From: Sphingobacterium populi
GTDB taxonomy: Bacteria; Bacteroidota; Bacteroidia; Sphingobacteriales; Sphingobacteriaceae
Direction of reading: 5' to 3'
Assembly (NCBI RefSeq): GCF_001586775.1
Contig: NZ_LQXS01000001.1
Location: 186,001 to 250,000 of the forward strand
Length of the DNA: 64,000 nucleotides
The notes below the pieces were generated by a model. That model worked only from the letters and a program-made list of their open reading frames with translations. It was not told the origin of the DNA and ran no database searches. Below, piece after piece: positions 1-9,795 of the stretch; the first letter of the stretch is position 1, and every line of letters begins with the position of its first letter. The translations under genes were made by a program, and so were the position numbers.

Positions 1-874
1 GTAAGAATTTCTGCTGATAATCGATGTATTGTGCCGGTCTATGTCGAAATGTGCGACCCGGGTAACCTAGAATAAATACAAAATCATTTTCTTCGACCCC
101 ATTCGGGTTTACTTTAAGATGTTTTTTCGGTTCATATGGCACATTATCTTTGGAGTAAGGCGCAGCCGAGCCATCTTTCGCTACGTAAGCACGCAAGAAC
201 GAATAATCGCCCGTATGACGCGGCCATACCCAATTATCTGTTTCGAAACCAAATTCGCCGATATTCTGTCTGGGTACGTACACCAGTCGTACATCTTCAA
301 TCGTTTTGTACTTGAAGAGTACATAGCTTTTGCCTATAAACATCTCCGAAACCTCTGCTTTGATCGTCGGGTCGGCTTGCTCTGCTTCACGAGCTAATTC
401 GTTACGCTTTTGATTGATTGCTTCGATGCGTTGCAACGGATCGCTCACGTTTTTGACGGATTCTAAAACTTGCTTTGAGACATCTTCGTACGAATCGGTA
501 ATACGAATGGTTAACCCTTTTGCTTCAATTTCCTGCTCTGGCTGCTGCGCGACAAAACCATTTTCCAGATAATTGTGCTGCGGTGTACTTGCCAATTGTA
601 CTGCGCTAAATGCACAATGATGATTGGTGATAATAAGGCCTTTGCCAGAAACGAATGAACCTGAACAGCCGCCTACGCGAACTAATGCGTCGACTAAACC
701 GGTGCTGCCCGGATTGTAGATGTCTTTTTCGGAAATTTTTAATCCCGCTTTTTTCAATCCCGCACGATTAAGATCGCTCAACGGGAACATGCCTTCGTCG
801 GGTATGGTAGCGGCAAATTGAAAGGCACTGGCGCCGAGCAGCAGTGCCGTCAAAAATAGTTTGTGTGAAATCAT
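1..874 (-). CDS. S46 family dipeptidyl-peptidase (DPP7/DPP11 type), 3' end outside window
   Basis: Secreted or periplasmic serine peptidase that removes dipeptides from peptide N-termini, a major peptide-feeding enzyme family of Bacteroidota. I translated the minus strand from ATG at 874-872. About 291 residues are present, beginning with a signal peptide (MISHKLFLTALLLGASAF). The S46 motif GCSGSFVSGKGLIITNHHCAF follows near residue 70-90 and supplies the catalytic His. WPRHTGDYSF near residue 225 supplies the catalytic Asp. The Ser-containing C-terminal half lies beyond base 1, so completeness and DPP7 versus DPP11 specificity cannot be judged. A TAATTTTG -7-like box lies on the minus strand at 907-900. 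The gene is divergent from oxyR. Confidence 0.9.
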   Translation of the reverse strand, partial: MISHKLFLTALLLGASAFQFAATIPDEGMFPLSDLNRAGLKKAGLKISEKDIYNPGSTGLVDALVRVGGCSGSFVSGKGLIITNHHCAFSAVQLASTPQHNYLENGFVAQQPEQEIEAKGLTIRITDSYEDVSKQVLESVKNVSDPLQRIEAINQKRNELAREAEQADPTIKAEVSEMFIGKSYVLFKYKTIEDVRLVYVPRQNIGEFGFETDNWVWPRHTGDYSFLRAYVAKDGSAAPYSKDNVPYEPKKHLKVNPNGVEENDFVFILGYPGRTFRHRPAQYIDYQQKFL

Positions 875-1017
875 AAATTTTTAACCATGTGTTGGATTTC
901 AAAATTACGAAATCTTTCATTAGTACCGTGCAGCCTTTTCCGGAAGCTATTTTGCTGACTAAGTACAGCCAGTCATTCCTAAAAAATGATTACCTTAGTA
1001 TAGTTTAAATTTATAGT

Positions 1018-1956
1018 ATGACACTGGTTCAATTAGAATATATTATAGCGGTCGATACCTATCGCAGTTTTGTGGCTGCCGCAGAAAAGTGTTTTGTAAC
1101 GCAACCTACGCTGAGTATGCAGATCCAAAAGTTAGAAGAGAATCTCGGTGCCAAAATTTTTGATCGTAGTCGGCAACCCGTTGTGCCGACCGAAGTGGGA
1201 AAGCGAATCATCCGGCAGGCACGCACGGTACTAATCGAGAGCAAAAAAATAGGTGATATTTTGCAGGAGGCGTCCGGGCAATTGGCTGGCGAATTTCGTA
1301 TTGGTGTTATCCCAACGGTAGCTCCTTATCTTTTGCCACCGGTCATTGCTTCATTTACCAAAAAATATCCACAGCTCAAGATTCAGGTGTGGGAGTATAC
1401 GACCGAAAAGGTTATCCATGAACTCAAAACAGGAACATTAGATTGTGGTATATTGTCCACTCCGTTACAAGATTCGGCAATTGCCGAATTGCCTTTGTAC
1501 TATGAGACATTTGTAGCTTATTTATCAACTGAAAGCAAATTGTACGGCAAAAAATTGTTGCAAACTAATGAAATTGCGGAGGATAATTTATGGCTACTTA
1601 ACGAGGGGCATTGTATGCGAGGGCAAGTTTTAAATATTTGTAAATATAGAAGTCAATCGCAAAATTCATCTTTTGACTATAATACGGGTAGCGTAGAAAC
1701 GCTGAAGCGCATGGTCGATATCAATGGTGGTATTACTATTTTGCCTGAGTTAACGATTATGGATTATGGAGATGAGGCACTACAGCACGTTCGATATTTT
1801 AAGGCGCCTGAGCCTGTTCGTGAAATTAGCATCGTAATGACCAAAAACTTCAGTAAACAAAAAGCAATAGAAGCTCTTCAACAGGAAATATGGCGCGCTG
1901 TGCCCGAAAGATTTCGATCCAAAAGACGAATGGATATACTCGGGTTTCGATCGTAA
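1018..1956 (+). CDS. oxyR: LysR-type peroxide sensor OxyR
   Basis: Transcription factor expected to activate peroxide-defence genes when oxidised. It is 312 residues, the usual length for the family. The N-terminal LysR winged helix-turn-helix covers about residues 3-62 (LEYIIAVDTYRSFVAAAEKC, TQPTLSMQIQKLE). A LysR substrate domain covers about 90-295. The redox motif GHCMRGQVLNIC places cysteines at residues 199 and 208, the same numbering and spacing as the disulfide pair of E. coli OxyR, which separates it from generic LysR regulators. It stands alone, divergent from the S46 peptidase and convergent with riboflavin synthase, with only 8 bases between the two stop codons. No catalase or ahpC lies nearby. 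Confidence 0.88.
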   Translation: MTLVQLEYIIAVDTYRSFVAAAEKCFVTQPTLSMQIQKLEENLGAKIFDRSRQPVVPTEVGKRIIRQARTVLIESKKIGDILQEASGQLAGEFRIGVIPTVAPYLLPPVIASFTKKYPQLKIQVWEYTTEKVIHELKTGTLDCGILSTPLQDSAIAELPLYYETFVAYLSTESKLYGKKLLQTNEIAEDNLWLLNEGHCMRGQVLNICKYRSQSQNSSFDYNTGSVETLKRMVDINGGITILPELTIMDYGDEALQHVRYFKAPEPVREISIVMTKNFSKQKAIEALQQEIWRAVPERFRSKRRMDILGFRS

Positions 1957-1964
1957 AATATTGC

Positions 1965-2555
1965 TTAATCGCGTAATGAAAGCAACTTGCTCACATATTT
2001 TCCGATAATATCAAATTCGATATTCACTACAGTACCCACTGCGATGTGCGCAAAGTTTGTATGTTCTTTGGTATAAGGAATAATAGCCACAGAAAATCGA
2101 TTAGAACGCGAATTGACAACCGTTAGACTGATGCCATCCACCGTGATCGAACCTTTTTCGACCGTAATATTGTTTAATGATGCGTCGTACTCAAAGGTGA
2201 GAAGAGTACTTCCACCTTGATCTTCTATGTTTACACAATTGGCTGTCTGATCGACGTGCCCTTGCACAATATGACCGTCTAATCGGCCTCCGGCAACAGT
2301 ACAGCGCTCGAGATTGACGATGTCATTTTCTCTTAAATTGCCTAAGCTAGATTTTAATAAGGTTTCTTGAATGGCGGTGACACGATGCGTACCCTCAGTT
2401 TGGTCTACGACTGTGAGGCAAACTCCATTGTGAGAAATGCTTTGATCGATCTTTAACTCATTACTAATGTCAGACTGTACCGTAAAATGTACATTTTGAT
2501 CTTCCTTTTCGATTTTCAAAATTGTACCTAAGCATTCGATGATTCCTGTAAACAT
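1965..2555 (-). CDS. ribE: Riboflavin synthase alpha subunit
   Basis: Catalyses dismutation of two 6,7-dimethyl-8-ribityllumazine molecules into riboflavin, the last step of vitamin B2 synthesis in the cytoplasm. The 196-residue length is normal. The protein starts with the family signature MFTGIIE and contains two lumazine-binding barrels, about residues 1-90 and 97-190. Each carries the repeated G-[VI]-[CS]-LTV motif (GVCLTV, GISLTV). The ATG at 2555 is followed directly by the conserved N-terminus, so the start is secure. A TAACTTTG -7-like box lies only about 15 bases upstream (2577-2570, minus strand). I saw no FMN riboswitch upstream. Another pathway gene, ribD, is at 54063 in this window, so the genes are dispersed. 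Confidence 0.93.
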   Translation of the reverse strand: MFTGIIECLGTILKIEKEDQNVHFTVQSDISNELKIDQSISHNGVCLTVVDQTEGTHRVTAIQETLLKSSLGNLRENDIVNLERCTVAGGRLDGHIVQGHVDQTANCVNIEDQGGSTLLTFEYDASLNNITVEKGSITVDGISLTVVNSRSNRFSVAIIPYTKEHTNFAHIAVGTVVNIEFDIIGKYVSKLLSLRD

Positions 2556-2977
2556 GATGTCAATTTGTACAAAGTTATTAATATTTGATGCAACTTACCA
2601 CTGTCCAGCGCGATAAAAAACCTTGCACATTAGTAGTGTTTTCTGCATAAAAAATATTGAAACAGGATTATTAGATCATAAAGGATCTAAACAAACACCA
2701 ATCTTTTTGCACGTTAATAATGCCTGTAATAAGGAATGTGTGGTAATCAATTTTTAAATTTTCTTAATGCAAGTATGTTTATAAATACTATATTTACAAT
2801 TGATTATAAACTATAAACTCGAGTTAACAAGCATTTATTTTCCTATATTAAGCTGCTTTGTGCTCGCAAACGCTCAATTAGGTAAATCGTTATAGCAGGA
2901 TCGCTGTTTTGACGGAGCTAAGTTAATGCCTACAAGGCTAACGGTGCTGATATGCAGTCAACTCTAAATTTTACACT
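2556..2977. other. Intergenic region between ribE and the enolase-like gene
   Basis: About 420 AT-rich bases with no convincing gene. It holds the start-proximal region of ribE on the minus strand and presumably the promoter of the gene starting at 2978. A small imperfect inverted repeat (AGATC ataaa GGATCT) lies near 2671-2686. I saw no riboswitch or RNA gene. Confidence 0.5.
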
Positions 2978-4191
2978 ATGAAACGCAGCAATTTCTTACA
3001 AGCTCTTGGTATAGGTGCTTTATCGACCACCTTACTCAGCCACAATTCTTACAGTTCATCGCTACTTGAACGTTTGGCAGATCGCGAGATGATGATTTGT
3101 CTTATCACAAAATTAGTAACATTCGATTTTCAGATGTGAGATTGCAATACCCTCGGCTTGTCGGTAAGAATGCTCGATTAGATTTACATGGATATGGGCC
3201 TCGTGTAGAAATATGTGTGATTGAAACGGATAAAGGCGCCACTGGTTGGGGCTCACTTCGTGGAAGCAGACGAGATGCTGAAAATATCAGCGCGCAGCTT
3301 ATCGGTAAAAAATTGTCGGATGTATTCGCAACAGATGTGGGTATACTGAACGACAGTCATCTCGCATTCGATATTGCTTTACACGATCTTGCAGGCGTAG
3401 TTCTTAATAAACCGGTATATGCAATGTTAGGACAATCTGAGCCCATCATCACAGATTGCTACAGTGGAATGATTTATTTTGACGATTTAGAACCTACACA
3501 CCAGCCAGGCGGAGTCGATAGGATTTTAGAAGAATGTCGATCTGATTATGATTTGGGATATCGTCAGTTTAAGCTTAAAATTGGGCGTGGGCATCGCTGG
3601 ATGCCATTTGAAAAAGGTTTGGCACGCGATATCGAAGTGACCAAAGCCGTGGCTAACGCATTTCCTGATTGCGATATTCTGGTGGATGGGAATAATGGTT
3701 TTTCAGTCGGCGAATTTATTCAATATCTGGATGGAATCGCCGGTGTTAAACTATTTTGGATAGAAGAACCTTTCCATGAAACGGTGCCTCAATATGAGAA
3801 GCTCAGGGCATATCTCAATAAGAATGGTCTTAATCCTTTGCTCGCAGATGGCGAAGCCGATGCAGATCAACAATTTCTACATACCCTGATCGATAAGAAT
3901 TTATTAGACGTGCACTTAACAGATATCGAAGAGTTAGGATTTACTAATTGGCGAAAGCTTATTCCACAATTGAAAAAAACAAAAACGCTCGCCTCGCCTC
4001 ACGCTTGGGGATCACTTTTGAAATCTTACTACACGGCACATCTGGCGGGTGGCCTTGGTAATGTAATAACTATTGAAGGCGTTTCCAGTACATCGGAAGA
4101 TGTTGATCTTTCGGGTTATCGATTGGCGAACGGTAAATTGATCCCATCTTCTTTACCGGGATTTGGTATGCGACTATTGAAGGAAGTGTAA
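2978..4191 (+). pseudogene. Enolase-superfamily (mandelate racemase/muconate lactonizing) protein with export signal, frameshifted near 3087
   Basis: Probable sugar-acid dehydratase or racemase; substrate unknown. The C-terminal frame (TTG at 3097, 364 codons) has the enolase-superfamily barrel: KLK at residues 159-161, metal-ligand regions DGNNG (D197), WIEEP (E223/E224) and DGE (251-253), and a late SPHAWGS histidine motif. Its N-terminus lacks a clean ATG start. In the -1 frame an ATG at 2978 encodes a leader (MKRSNFLQALGIGALS) that runs to about 3090. Adding one base near 3087 fuses the two into one ORF (...LADRE-DDDLSYHKISNIRF). I therefore read this as one gene with a single-base deletion, either genuine or an assembly error. 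Translation from TTG at 3097 as a leaderless cytosolic form is the alternative. Confidence 0.72.
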
Positions 4192-4418
4192 TCAAGAGTA
4201 GAATAGCTCGTACTTCACGTAAATGGATTGCACAAGTGCAGATATTATCAGATTCAAGAACAGCTCGCAGGAGCTGCTCTTGTACTTAACGAAGCAACGT
4301 ATTTTCCAAATACTGTGCAGAAATCCACTTTTACCAATTCATCTATAGCATATACTATTTTAGGATTTCAGATTCATTATTATTGTGGCAAGTTTGAGAA
4401 AATTTAAACTTAAACACC

Positions 4419-6035
4419 ATGATAAAGATCATTTACGCTATTCTCGCCCTTATTATCACACTATCAACTGTCAATGCACAACGCGGCATCGACTATAATC
4501 ACAACTACGCTGCGGGAGGCAGAATAAGTATGTTTGTTGATAGTGCAGCTAAAAACGTTTTTTATGCCAATAAATTTCCTAATCAACCCAATGTTTCATT
4601 TAACTATTTGCCAGACATTGAGCATGTCTGTGTTAAAATCTATTTTAAGAAGTCAGAGCGTGTAGAAAATTATCGCTATACCATTTTGGCCGATGACAAA
4701 CCAATTGTGGTTAATGAAATGATTGACCTAACACAACTGCAAGAAGGTGACCGGGGCGACGAAGAAATATTCGACGTTATCATGCTTGATCCTTTTCCTA
4801 TAAAAGATAAAACCGTTACCATTCTTACTTATGACGTCGAAAGACCGTTCGATGTATTTAAAAATGTATTTTATGGCAAGCCTATTCCGAAAGCAAAAAT
4901 CAAACTTTTTGGAAAACGCTTCGCGACGGACCAAGGCGTGGACTACGATCATATCATAGACCCAAAAGAAAGTACAAACCTTACATTCGACGAAAAAGAC
5001 GATGAACTGACGATCGTAAAAGATAGATCCGATATTGACTATATCTACGGAATCTCGATAAAAGACAAGCGCACCAATAAATTAATATTCGAGTCCACCG
5101 CTTGGCAATATGGTGGTACTGTTGATGAAGCAGGCCAACTTTTACCGTACGTAGTGATGGATAAAAGCATCTTCAAGAAATCAGGGGATTATGAGATTAT
5201 TATTCAACCATTGATTCAATGGGACAATTGTCTTGACTGCAATATGTCAGCACATGAAATTGAAAAATATAGTAGCAGGTACTCGCTCGCCATTACCTTG
5301 AATCAGGAAAGTTATACACAAAAAGAAATGTTGACATACACGCTAATCGTGGCGTTTGGTATTGGGGTAATCTTTCTTGTTATACTCTATTTTACTAAAA
5401 AAAGAAGCAAAATAAATCTAGCTGCAGAAGAGCAGCAAAAAAATGCAGCAAAACTGCAGCTTAATGCCATACGTTCTCAATTAAATCCACATTTCCTCTT
5501 CAATGCATTGGCTGGTATTCAGAATCTAATGAACAAAAATGAAACCGACAATGCGAACAAGTACCTTTCCAAGTTTGCGCGCCTCACGCGTAATGTACTT
5601 CATGATAAAGAACTCATTAGCCTGTCTGAAGAAAAGACCTTGCTAGACGACTATTTACAGATGGAGCAACTGAGATTTGGTTTTGCCTACGCAATTAAGC
5701 ACTCTAATGATCTGGATTTAGATAATACCGAAATACCCAGTATGCTGCTACAGCCCTTTGTAGAGAATGCAATAAAGCATGGTATCTCGAATCAGGGCAG
5801 CGCTGGGTTAATTAATATTGAATTTACTAAGTATGCCAAGGATTTGATTTTAAAAGTCGTAGATAATGGTCGCGGATTTGATACAAAGCACAAGTACGAT
5901 GGACTAGGACTTTCCCTAAGCCACAGCCGAATCGCATTGTTGAATAATGTTTACAAGGAGAATTGCTTTACCTTAGCGATGCAGTCCACGGATAATGGGA
6001 CTACCATAAGTATGACAATAACCGATTGGCTATAA
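4419..6035 (+). CDS. LytS/YehU-type membrane sensor histidine kinase
   Basis: Membrane kinase that phosphorylates the regulator encoded next to it; the stimulus is unknown. It has a signal peptide (residues 1-20, ending VNAQ), then a roughly 280-residue beta-rich extracytoplasmic region with no family I recognise. One transmembrane helix lies at about 303-325, followed by a short coiled linker and a His_kinase (PF06580-type) domain. The phospho-acceptor is H358 in LNPHFLFNAL. The ATPase part shows PFVENAIKHG (N box) and VVDNGRGFD (G box). The stop codon is directly followed by the response regulator ATG at 6037, so the two genes are an operon. Confidence 0.88.
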   Translation: MIKIIYAILALIITLSTVNAQRGIDYNHNYAAGGRISMFVDSAAKNVFYANKFPNQPNVSFNYLPDIEHVCVKIYFKKSERVENYRYTILADDKPIVVNEMIDLTQLQEGDRGDEEIFDVIMLDPFPIKDKTVTILTYDVERPFDVFKNVFYGKPIPKAKIKLFGKRFATDQGVDYDHIIDPKESTNLTFDEKDDELTIVKDRSDIDYIYGISIKDKRTNKLIFESTAWQYGGTVDEAGQLLPYVVMDKSIFKKSGDYEIIIQPLIQWDNCLDCNMSAHEIEKYSSRYSLAITLNQESYTQKEMLTYTLIVAFGIGVIFLVILYFTKKRSKINLAAEEQQKNAAKLQLNAIRSQLNPHFLFNALAGIQNLMNKNETDNANKYLSKFARLTRNVLHDKELISLSEEKTLLDDYLQMEQLRFGFAYAIKHSNDLDLDNTEIPSMLLQPFVENAIKHGISNQGSAGLINIEFTKYAKDLILKVVDNGRGFDTKHKYDGLGLSLSHSRIALLNNVYKENCFTLAMQSTDNGTTISMTITDWL

Positions 6036-6036
6036 T

Positions 6037-6789
6037 ATGATGAGAGCAGTTCTGATAGATGATGAAATTTCCAATTTAGAAAACTTACGGACTTTGCTAA
6101 CAAAGCATTGTCCGCGGGTTTCGATCATTGCGACAGCGCAAAATGTACGTGATGCGGTTAGCGTTATCGAAAAATATTTGCCCAACTTAGTATTTCTAGA
6201 TATTCAAATGGGTGATAAAACAGGTTTTGATGTGCTAAAAGGTCTTCCAATGCGCAATTTCGAAGTTATTTTTGTTACGGCATACGATCAATATGGGATC
6301 CAGGCAGTAAAATTTGCAGCTTTAGATTATCTTTTAAAACCAATTGATATGGAAGAGTTGATACATGCAGTTCATACAGCTGAAAAAAAAATAGCGACCC
6401 AAATACATACGTCGCAACTCGATTTTCTGTTGCAGCAACTCAAAAGATCTGAATTAAGCTCGGGAAAAATTGCCCTGCAAATGCAGACAGAGATAAGATA
6501 TGTTGCTTTAGCAGAAATCGTACGCTGCGAAGCAGATAACACCTACACGCATTTCTATCTGTCTAGTGGCGAAAAAATAATGGTTTCTAAATCCTTGAAA
6601 GAATATGCTGATCTACTATGTCCCAATGGGTTTTTAAGAACCCACCAAAGTCATGTAGTCAATCCAAAATTCGTCAAAAGCTGGTTAAAAGAAGATGGCG
6701 GTTTGCTATGTCTTCTGTCTGGAGAGAGAATCCCGGTCTCCAAACCGAACAAAGACGCAGTAAAGCAAGCGTTGCGGCTGGCTTATTGA
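6037..6789 (+). CDS. LytTR-family response regulator
   Basis: Cytoplasmic transcription factor, partner of the upstream LytS-type kinase. Residues 1-120 form a receiver domain with the acidic pocket LIDDE, phospho-acceptor D55 in VFLDIQMG, and the conserved Thr/Lys positions (FVTAYDQ, LLKPID). Residues about 145-248 form a LytTR DNA-binding domain (CEADNTYTHFYLSSGEK, FLRTHQSHVVN). The 250-residue length is typical. It begins one base after the kinase stop, so the two are co-transcribed and probably translationally coupled. The next gene, an FtsX-type permease, is 289 bases downstream and may be a target; such pairing is common but not proven here. Confidence 0.9.
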   Translation: MMRAVLIDDEISNLENLRTLLTKHCPRVSIIATAQNVRDAVSVIEKYLPNLVFLDIQMGDKTGFDVLKGLPMRNFEVIFVTAYDQYGIQAVKFAALDYLLKPIDMEELIHAVHTAEKKIATQIHTSQLDFLLQQLKRSELSSGKIALQMQTEIRYVALAEIVRCEADNTYTHFYLSSGEKIMVSKSLKEYADLLCPNGFLRTHQSHVVNPKFVKSWLKEDGGLLCLLSGERIPVSKPNKDAVKQALRLAY

Positions 6790-7078
6790 TCAATAAAGTT
6801 TTGTGCAAACTTTCGTATTTTACATGCCTTCGCTATCGCAATCTTGTGAGAATCATACCTTGCCTAAGTATCTGCATGGAAATAGTGTTCATTACCGTAC
6901 AACAAACGTTCAGAAACGGACATTTTTCTAAGTTGAATATTTTATTTTATACTGATAGCTAGGTGTTTAATGGTTTGGCAGATAACTTGACCTAAATCAA
7001 AGAGCGGATATTGCAAGGTTGAAATAACGTATTTTGATCTATTTTATTCACTGCAAACGACATCATTAAAAGAAGGCC

Positions 7079-9457
7079 ATGCTTAAACACTATTTCACGA
7101 TAGCACTACGTAATCTTAGGAAAAATAAGGCATTCTCCGCCATTAACATTATCGGGCTTGCGATCGGTATGGCAGGTTGTCTAATGATTGCTTTATGGTT
7201 GCAGAATATGCTGAGTATGGATCGCTATCATACAAAAGACGATCGCTTGTATATTATCAGCAACAGAGATGATTATCAAGGGGCTAAATATGCTTGGATA
7301 TCGACACCAAAGATTTTGGCAGAAGCTATGGGGGAGGAGTTTGCAGATATAGAATCATATTCCCGCTATGGTGAAGACAACCATTTTCTAACAACCTATC
7401 AGCAGAAAAAGATTAAAACCAACACCGTTTTTGTCGATCCAGGATTTTTTGATCTGTTCGATATGACATTCATATCAGGAGAAAAAGGTCGTCTGCTGCA
7501 AGATCCGACGTCTATCGTGTTGACCGAGTCGAAGGCAAAGGCGCTTTTTGGTGAGGAAGATCCTATCGGTAAGATCATCAGGATTGATTCTGTAAATCAG
7601 GTGCAAGTACAGGCAGTGATCGAAGATATTCCTTCGAATTCCAGCTTTGATTTCGAGGCATTAATATCGTGGGATTATGCTAAAAAAATCGGATTCTACG
7701 ATGAGCATTGGGGTAACAACTCCATTACGACCTTTGTTTTATTGAAAGAAAACGTGCGCTTAGCCGATTTCAATGATAAAATAAAAACCTTTGCTCGCGA
7801 TCATACTAATAGCAGCAACAACTACGCTAAAAATACAGGTGAGATTTTTGCGACACCATACAAAGATCATTATTTGTATGATAATGGTGTGGGTGGTACG
7901 TATTCCAGCGGACGTATCGATCTAGTTCGGCTTTTTGCGTGGATAGGAGGGTTTATACTCGTGGTAGCCTGTATCAATTTCATGAACTTAAGTACTGCGA
8001 AATCCGAATTGCGTGCGAAGGAGGTAGGCGTCAGAAAAGTGGTAGGTGCGGGAAAAAAAAGCTTGATTGTACAGTTTCTTTCTGAAAGTATGCTGATAAG
8101 CCTTTTAGCAATGATTCTAGCAATAGTTATTATGATCGTGGCACTTCCATTTTTTAATCATCTAGTATCCAAAGATCTCTCAATATCATTTCTATCGCCT
8201 ATTACTTGGCTGTTGCTTATAGCATTTGCCTTGCTCACTGGTTTATTGGCGGGTATATACCCTGCCTTTTTTCTTTCTGCTTTCAAACCAATATCGACGC
8301 TCAAGGGAAAGTTTAAAGGCACTACAAAGGGCGTCAGTGTCCGCTCCTTGCTTGTTGTGTTACAATTTACTCTAGCCATTATACTGGTGATTTCCACGGT
8401 GGTTGTAACTAAGCAAATTCAATATACGAAGAATCGCGATAGAGGATATCAGGAAAATGGACTAGCATATACGTTCATAGAAGGCGAAATAGGTACACAT
8501 TATGAGCAGATTCGTCATGAACTAGAAGCAAGCAATGCAGTTTTGTCTGTGTCAAAAACTATGTCACCTGTAACCGACAGATGGAGCTCAGGCTGGGGAT
8601 TTACGTCAGATGCTTCGACTGAATCGGATGAGAGAATCAACTTTGTTCGCTTCAGTTCAGACGCAGATGCGGTCAAGACATTAGGTTTCGAGTTGTTGGC
8701 AGGTCGAGATATCGATATCTATACTTATCCTACAGATAGTCTGGCTGTACTACTCAACGAATCTGCCGTACAAGCACTCCGGCTCGAAGATCCGGTAGGA
8801 AGTACGATTATGGGCGATGGTGAAAAGCGGATAGTAGTCGGCGTTATTAAAGATTTTGTGATCGGCTCTCCATTCGGCAAACAGGAACCCACCGTGGTGC
8901 TAGGGCCAGATGCTTGGTTTAATATCATACACTATCGACTAAATCCGGCACAGAACACCGCAGAAAGTTTGAAAACGGTAGAAGGAATTTTTAAAAAATA
9001 CAATCCCGATTATCCGTTTCTGTATCAATTTGTTGATCAGGTTTTTGAAAGCAAATTTAAAGAAACACAAGCCGTAGGAACCATTTCCATGTTATTTGCC
9101 GGTTTGACCATCTTCATCGCATGTTTGGGTTTATTGGCTCTTATCGCTTATATGGCCGAAATACGGGTGAAAGAAATCGCTGTGCGTAAAGTGCTGGGTG
9201 CATCCGTCGCACAAATTACTATGTTGCTTACGAAGGATTTTATCAAGCTGATTATTTTAGCGATTATTATCGCGTCGCCAATCGCTTGGTGGGCAATGAA
9301 CAATTGGTTGAAAGATTATGCATATCGTATAGAGATAGCATGGTATTACTTTCTTATTGCAGGCTTCACGGCGATTGGAATCTCCCTGGTTACGATCAGT
9401 TTTCAATCCATCAAAGCATCACTTGCTAAGCCAGTAGATAGTTTACGGAATGAATAG
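7079..9457 (+). CDS. MacB/FtsX-type ABC transporter permease, 792 residues, intact
   Basis: Inner-membrane component of a MacB-like mechanotransmission ABC system; no ATPase gene is adjacent. The first helix (about 19-40) follows the family N-terminus LKHYFTIALRNLRKNK. A MacB-type periplasmic domain fills about 45-250, followed by an FtsX block of three helices (about 285-400) preceded by CINFMNLSTA and KEVGVRKVVGA. A second periplasmic domain and a second FtsX block (about 670-785, with VKEIAVRKVLGAS) follow. It closes with KPVDSLRNE. It is the intact paralogue of the decayed permease at 50213-52556, and comparing the two reveals the lesions in that copy. It lies downstream of the two-component pair. 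Confidence 0.88.
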   Translation: MLKHYFTIALRNLRKNKAFSAINIIGLAIGMAGCLMIALWLQNMLSMDRYHTKDDRLYIISNRDDYQGAKYAWISTPKILAEAMGEEFADIESYSRYGEDNHFLTTYQQKKIKTNTVFVDPGFFDLFDMTFISGEKGRLLQDPTSIVLTESKAKALFGEEDPIGKIIRIDSVNQVQVQAVIEDIPSNSSFDFEALISWDYAKKIGFYDEHWGNNSITTFVLLKENVRLADFNDKIKTFARDHTNSSNNYAKNTGEIFATPYKDHYLYDNGVGGTYSSGRIDLVRLFAWIGGFILVVACINFMNLSTAKSELRAKEVGVRKVVGAGKKSLIVQFLSESMLISLLAMILAIVIMIVALPFFNHLVSKDLSISFLSPITWLLLIAFALLTGLLAGIYPAFFLSAFKPISTLKGKFKGTTKGVSVRSLLVVLQFTLAIILVISTVVVTKQIQYTKNRDRGYQENGLAYTFIEGEIGTHYEQIRHELEASNAVLSVSKTMSPVTDRWSSGWGFTSDASTESDERINFVRFSSDADAVKTLGFELLAGRDIDIYTYPTDSLAVLLNESAVQALRLEDPVGSTIMGDGEKRIVVGVIKDFVIGSPFGKQEPTVVLGPDAWFNIIHYRLNPAQNTAESLKTVEGIFKKYNPDYPFLYQFVDQVFESKFKETQAVGTISMLFAGLTIFIACLGLLALIAYMAEIRVKEIAVRKVLGASVAQITMLLTKDFIKLIILAIIIASPIAWWAMNNWLKDYAYRIEIAWYYFLIAGFTAIGISLVTISFQSIKASLAKPVDSLRNE

Positions 9458-9795
9458 TACTATAGCGTGTCATCATATCAAAATAGCCTTATTAAGGTCG
9501 GCGGTATAATGGTCGGACAAGCTTATAACACGTATTTTAATTGTTCTTTATGGACTGCTAAGTTCAAGAACTAATTTACAATTGCTCCGATTTTTGGTTA
9601 CTACTAAATTACTGTCGAATCACCTCAAAGTCCATCGAAATACATGCATAAATCTGTATGAGATTTCTAACGTAATTGCTTTATTTGCGGAAGGAATTTT
9701 ATCGTTATTAAATATAACTTCCAAGACGGTACGCATTTTGTAAATAGTATTGCTGCAGCGGAAGACTATTTAATATAATTCAGAACATACAACAA
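9458..9795. other. Intergenic region upstream of the TPR gene
   Basis: About 340 AT-rich bases with no coding potential that I can support. It presumably contains the terminator of the permease and the promoter of the TPR gene, but I found no clear consensus promoter or strong hairpin. Confidence 0.45.

Noticed and set aside
119..397. Open frame on the plus strand at the left edge
   Set aside because: It lies fully inside the minus-strand S46 peptidase, whose translation gives clear catalytic motifs.
2556..2977. FMN riboswitch upstream of ribE
   Set aside because: No RFN-like conserved helices are visible, and ribE starts within about 15 bases of a promoter-like box. The 63-base gap before ribD is likewise too short.
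6618..6962. 114-codon open frame at the end of the response regulator
   Set aside because: More than half is a shadow of the LytTR domain in another frame, and the rest has no protein-like features.
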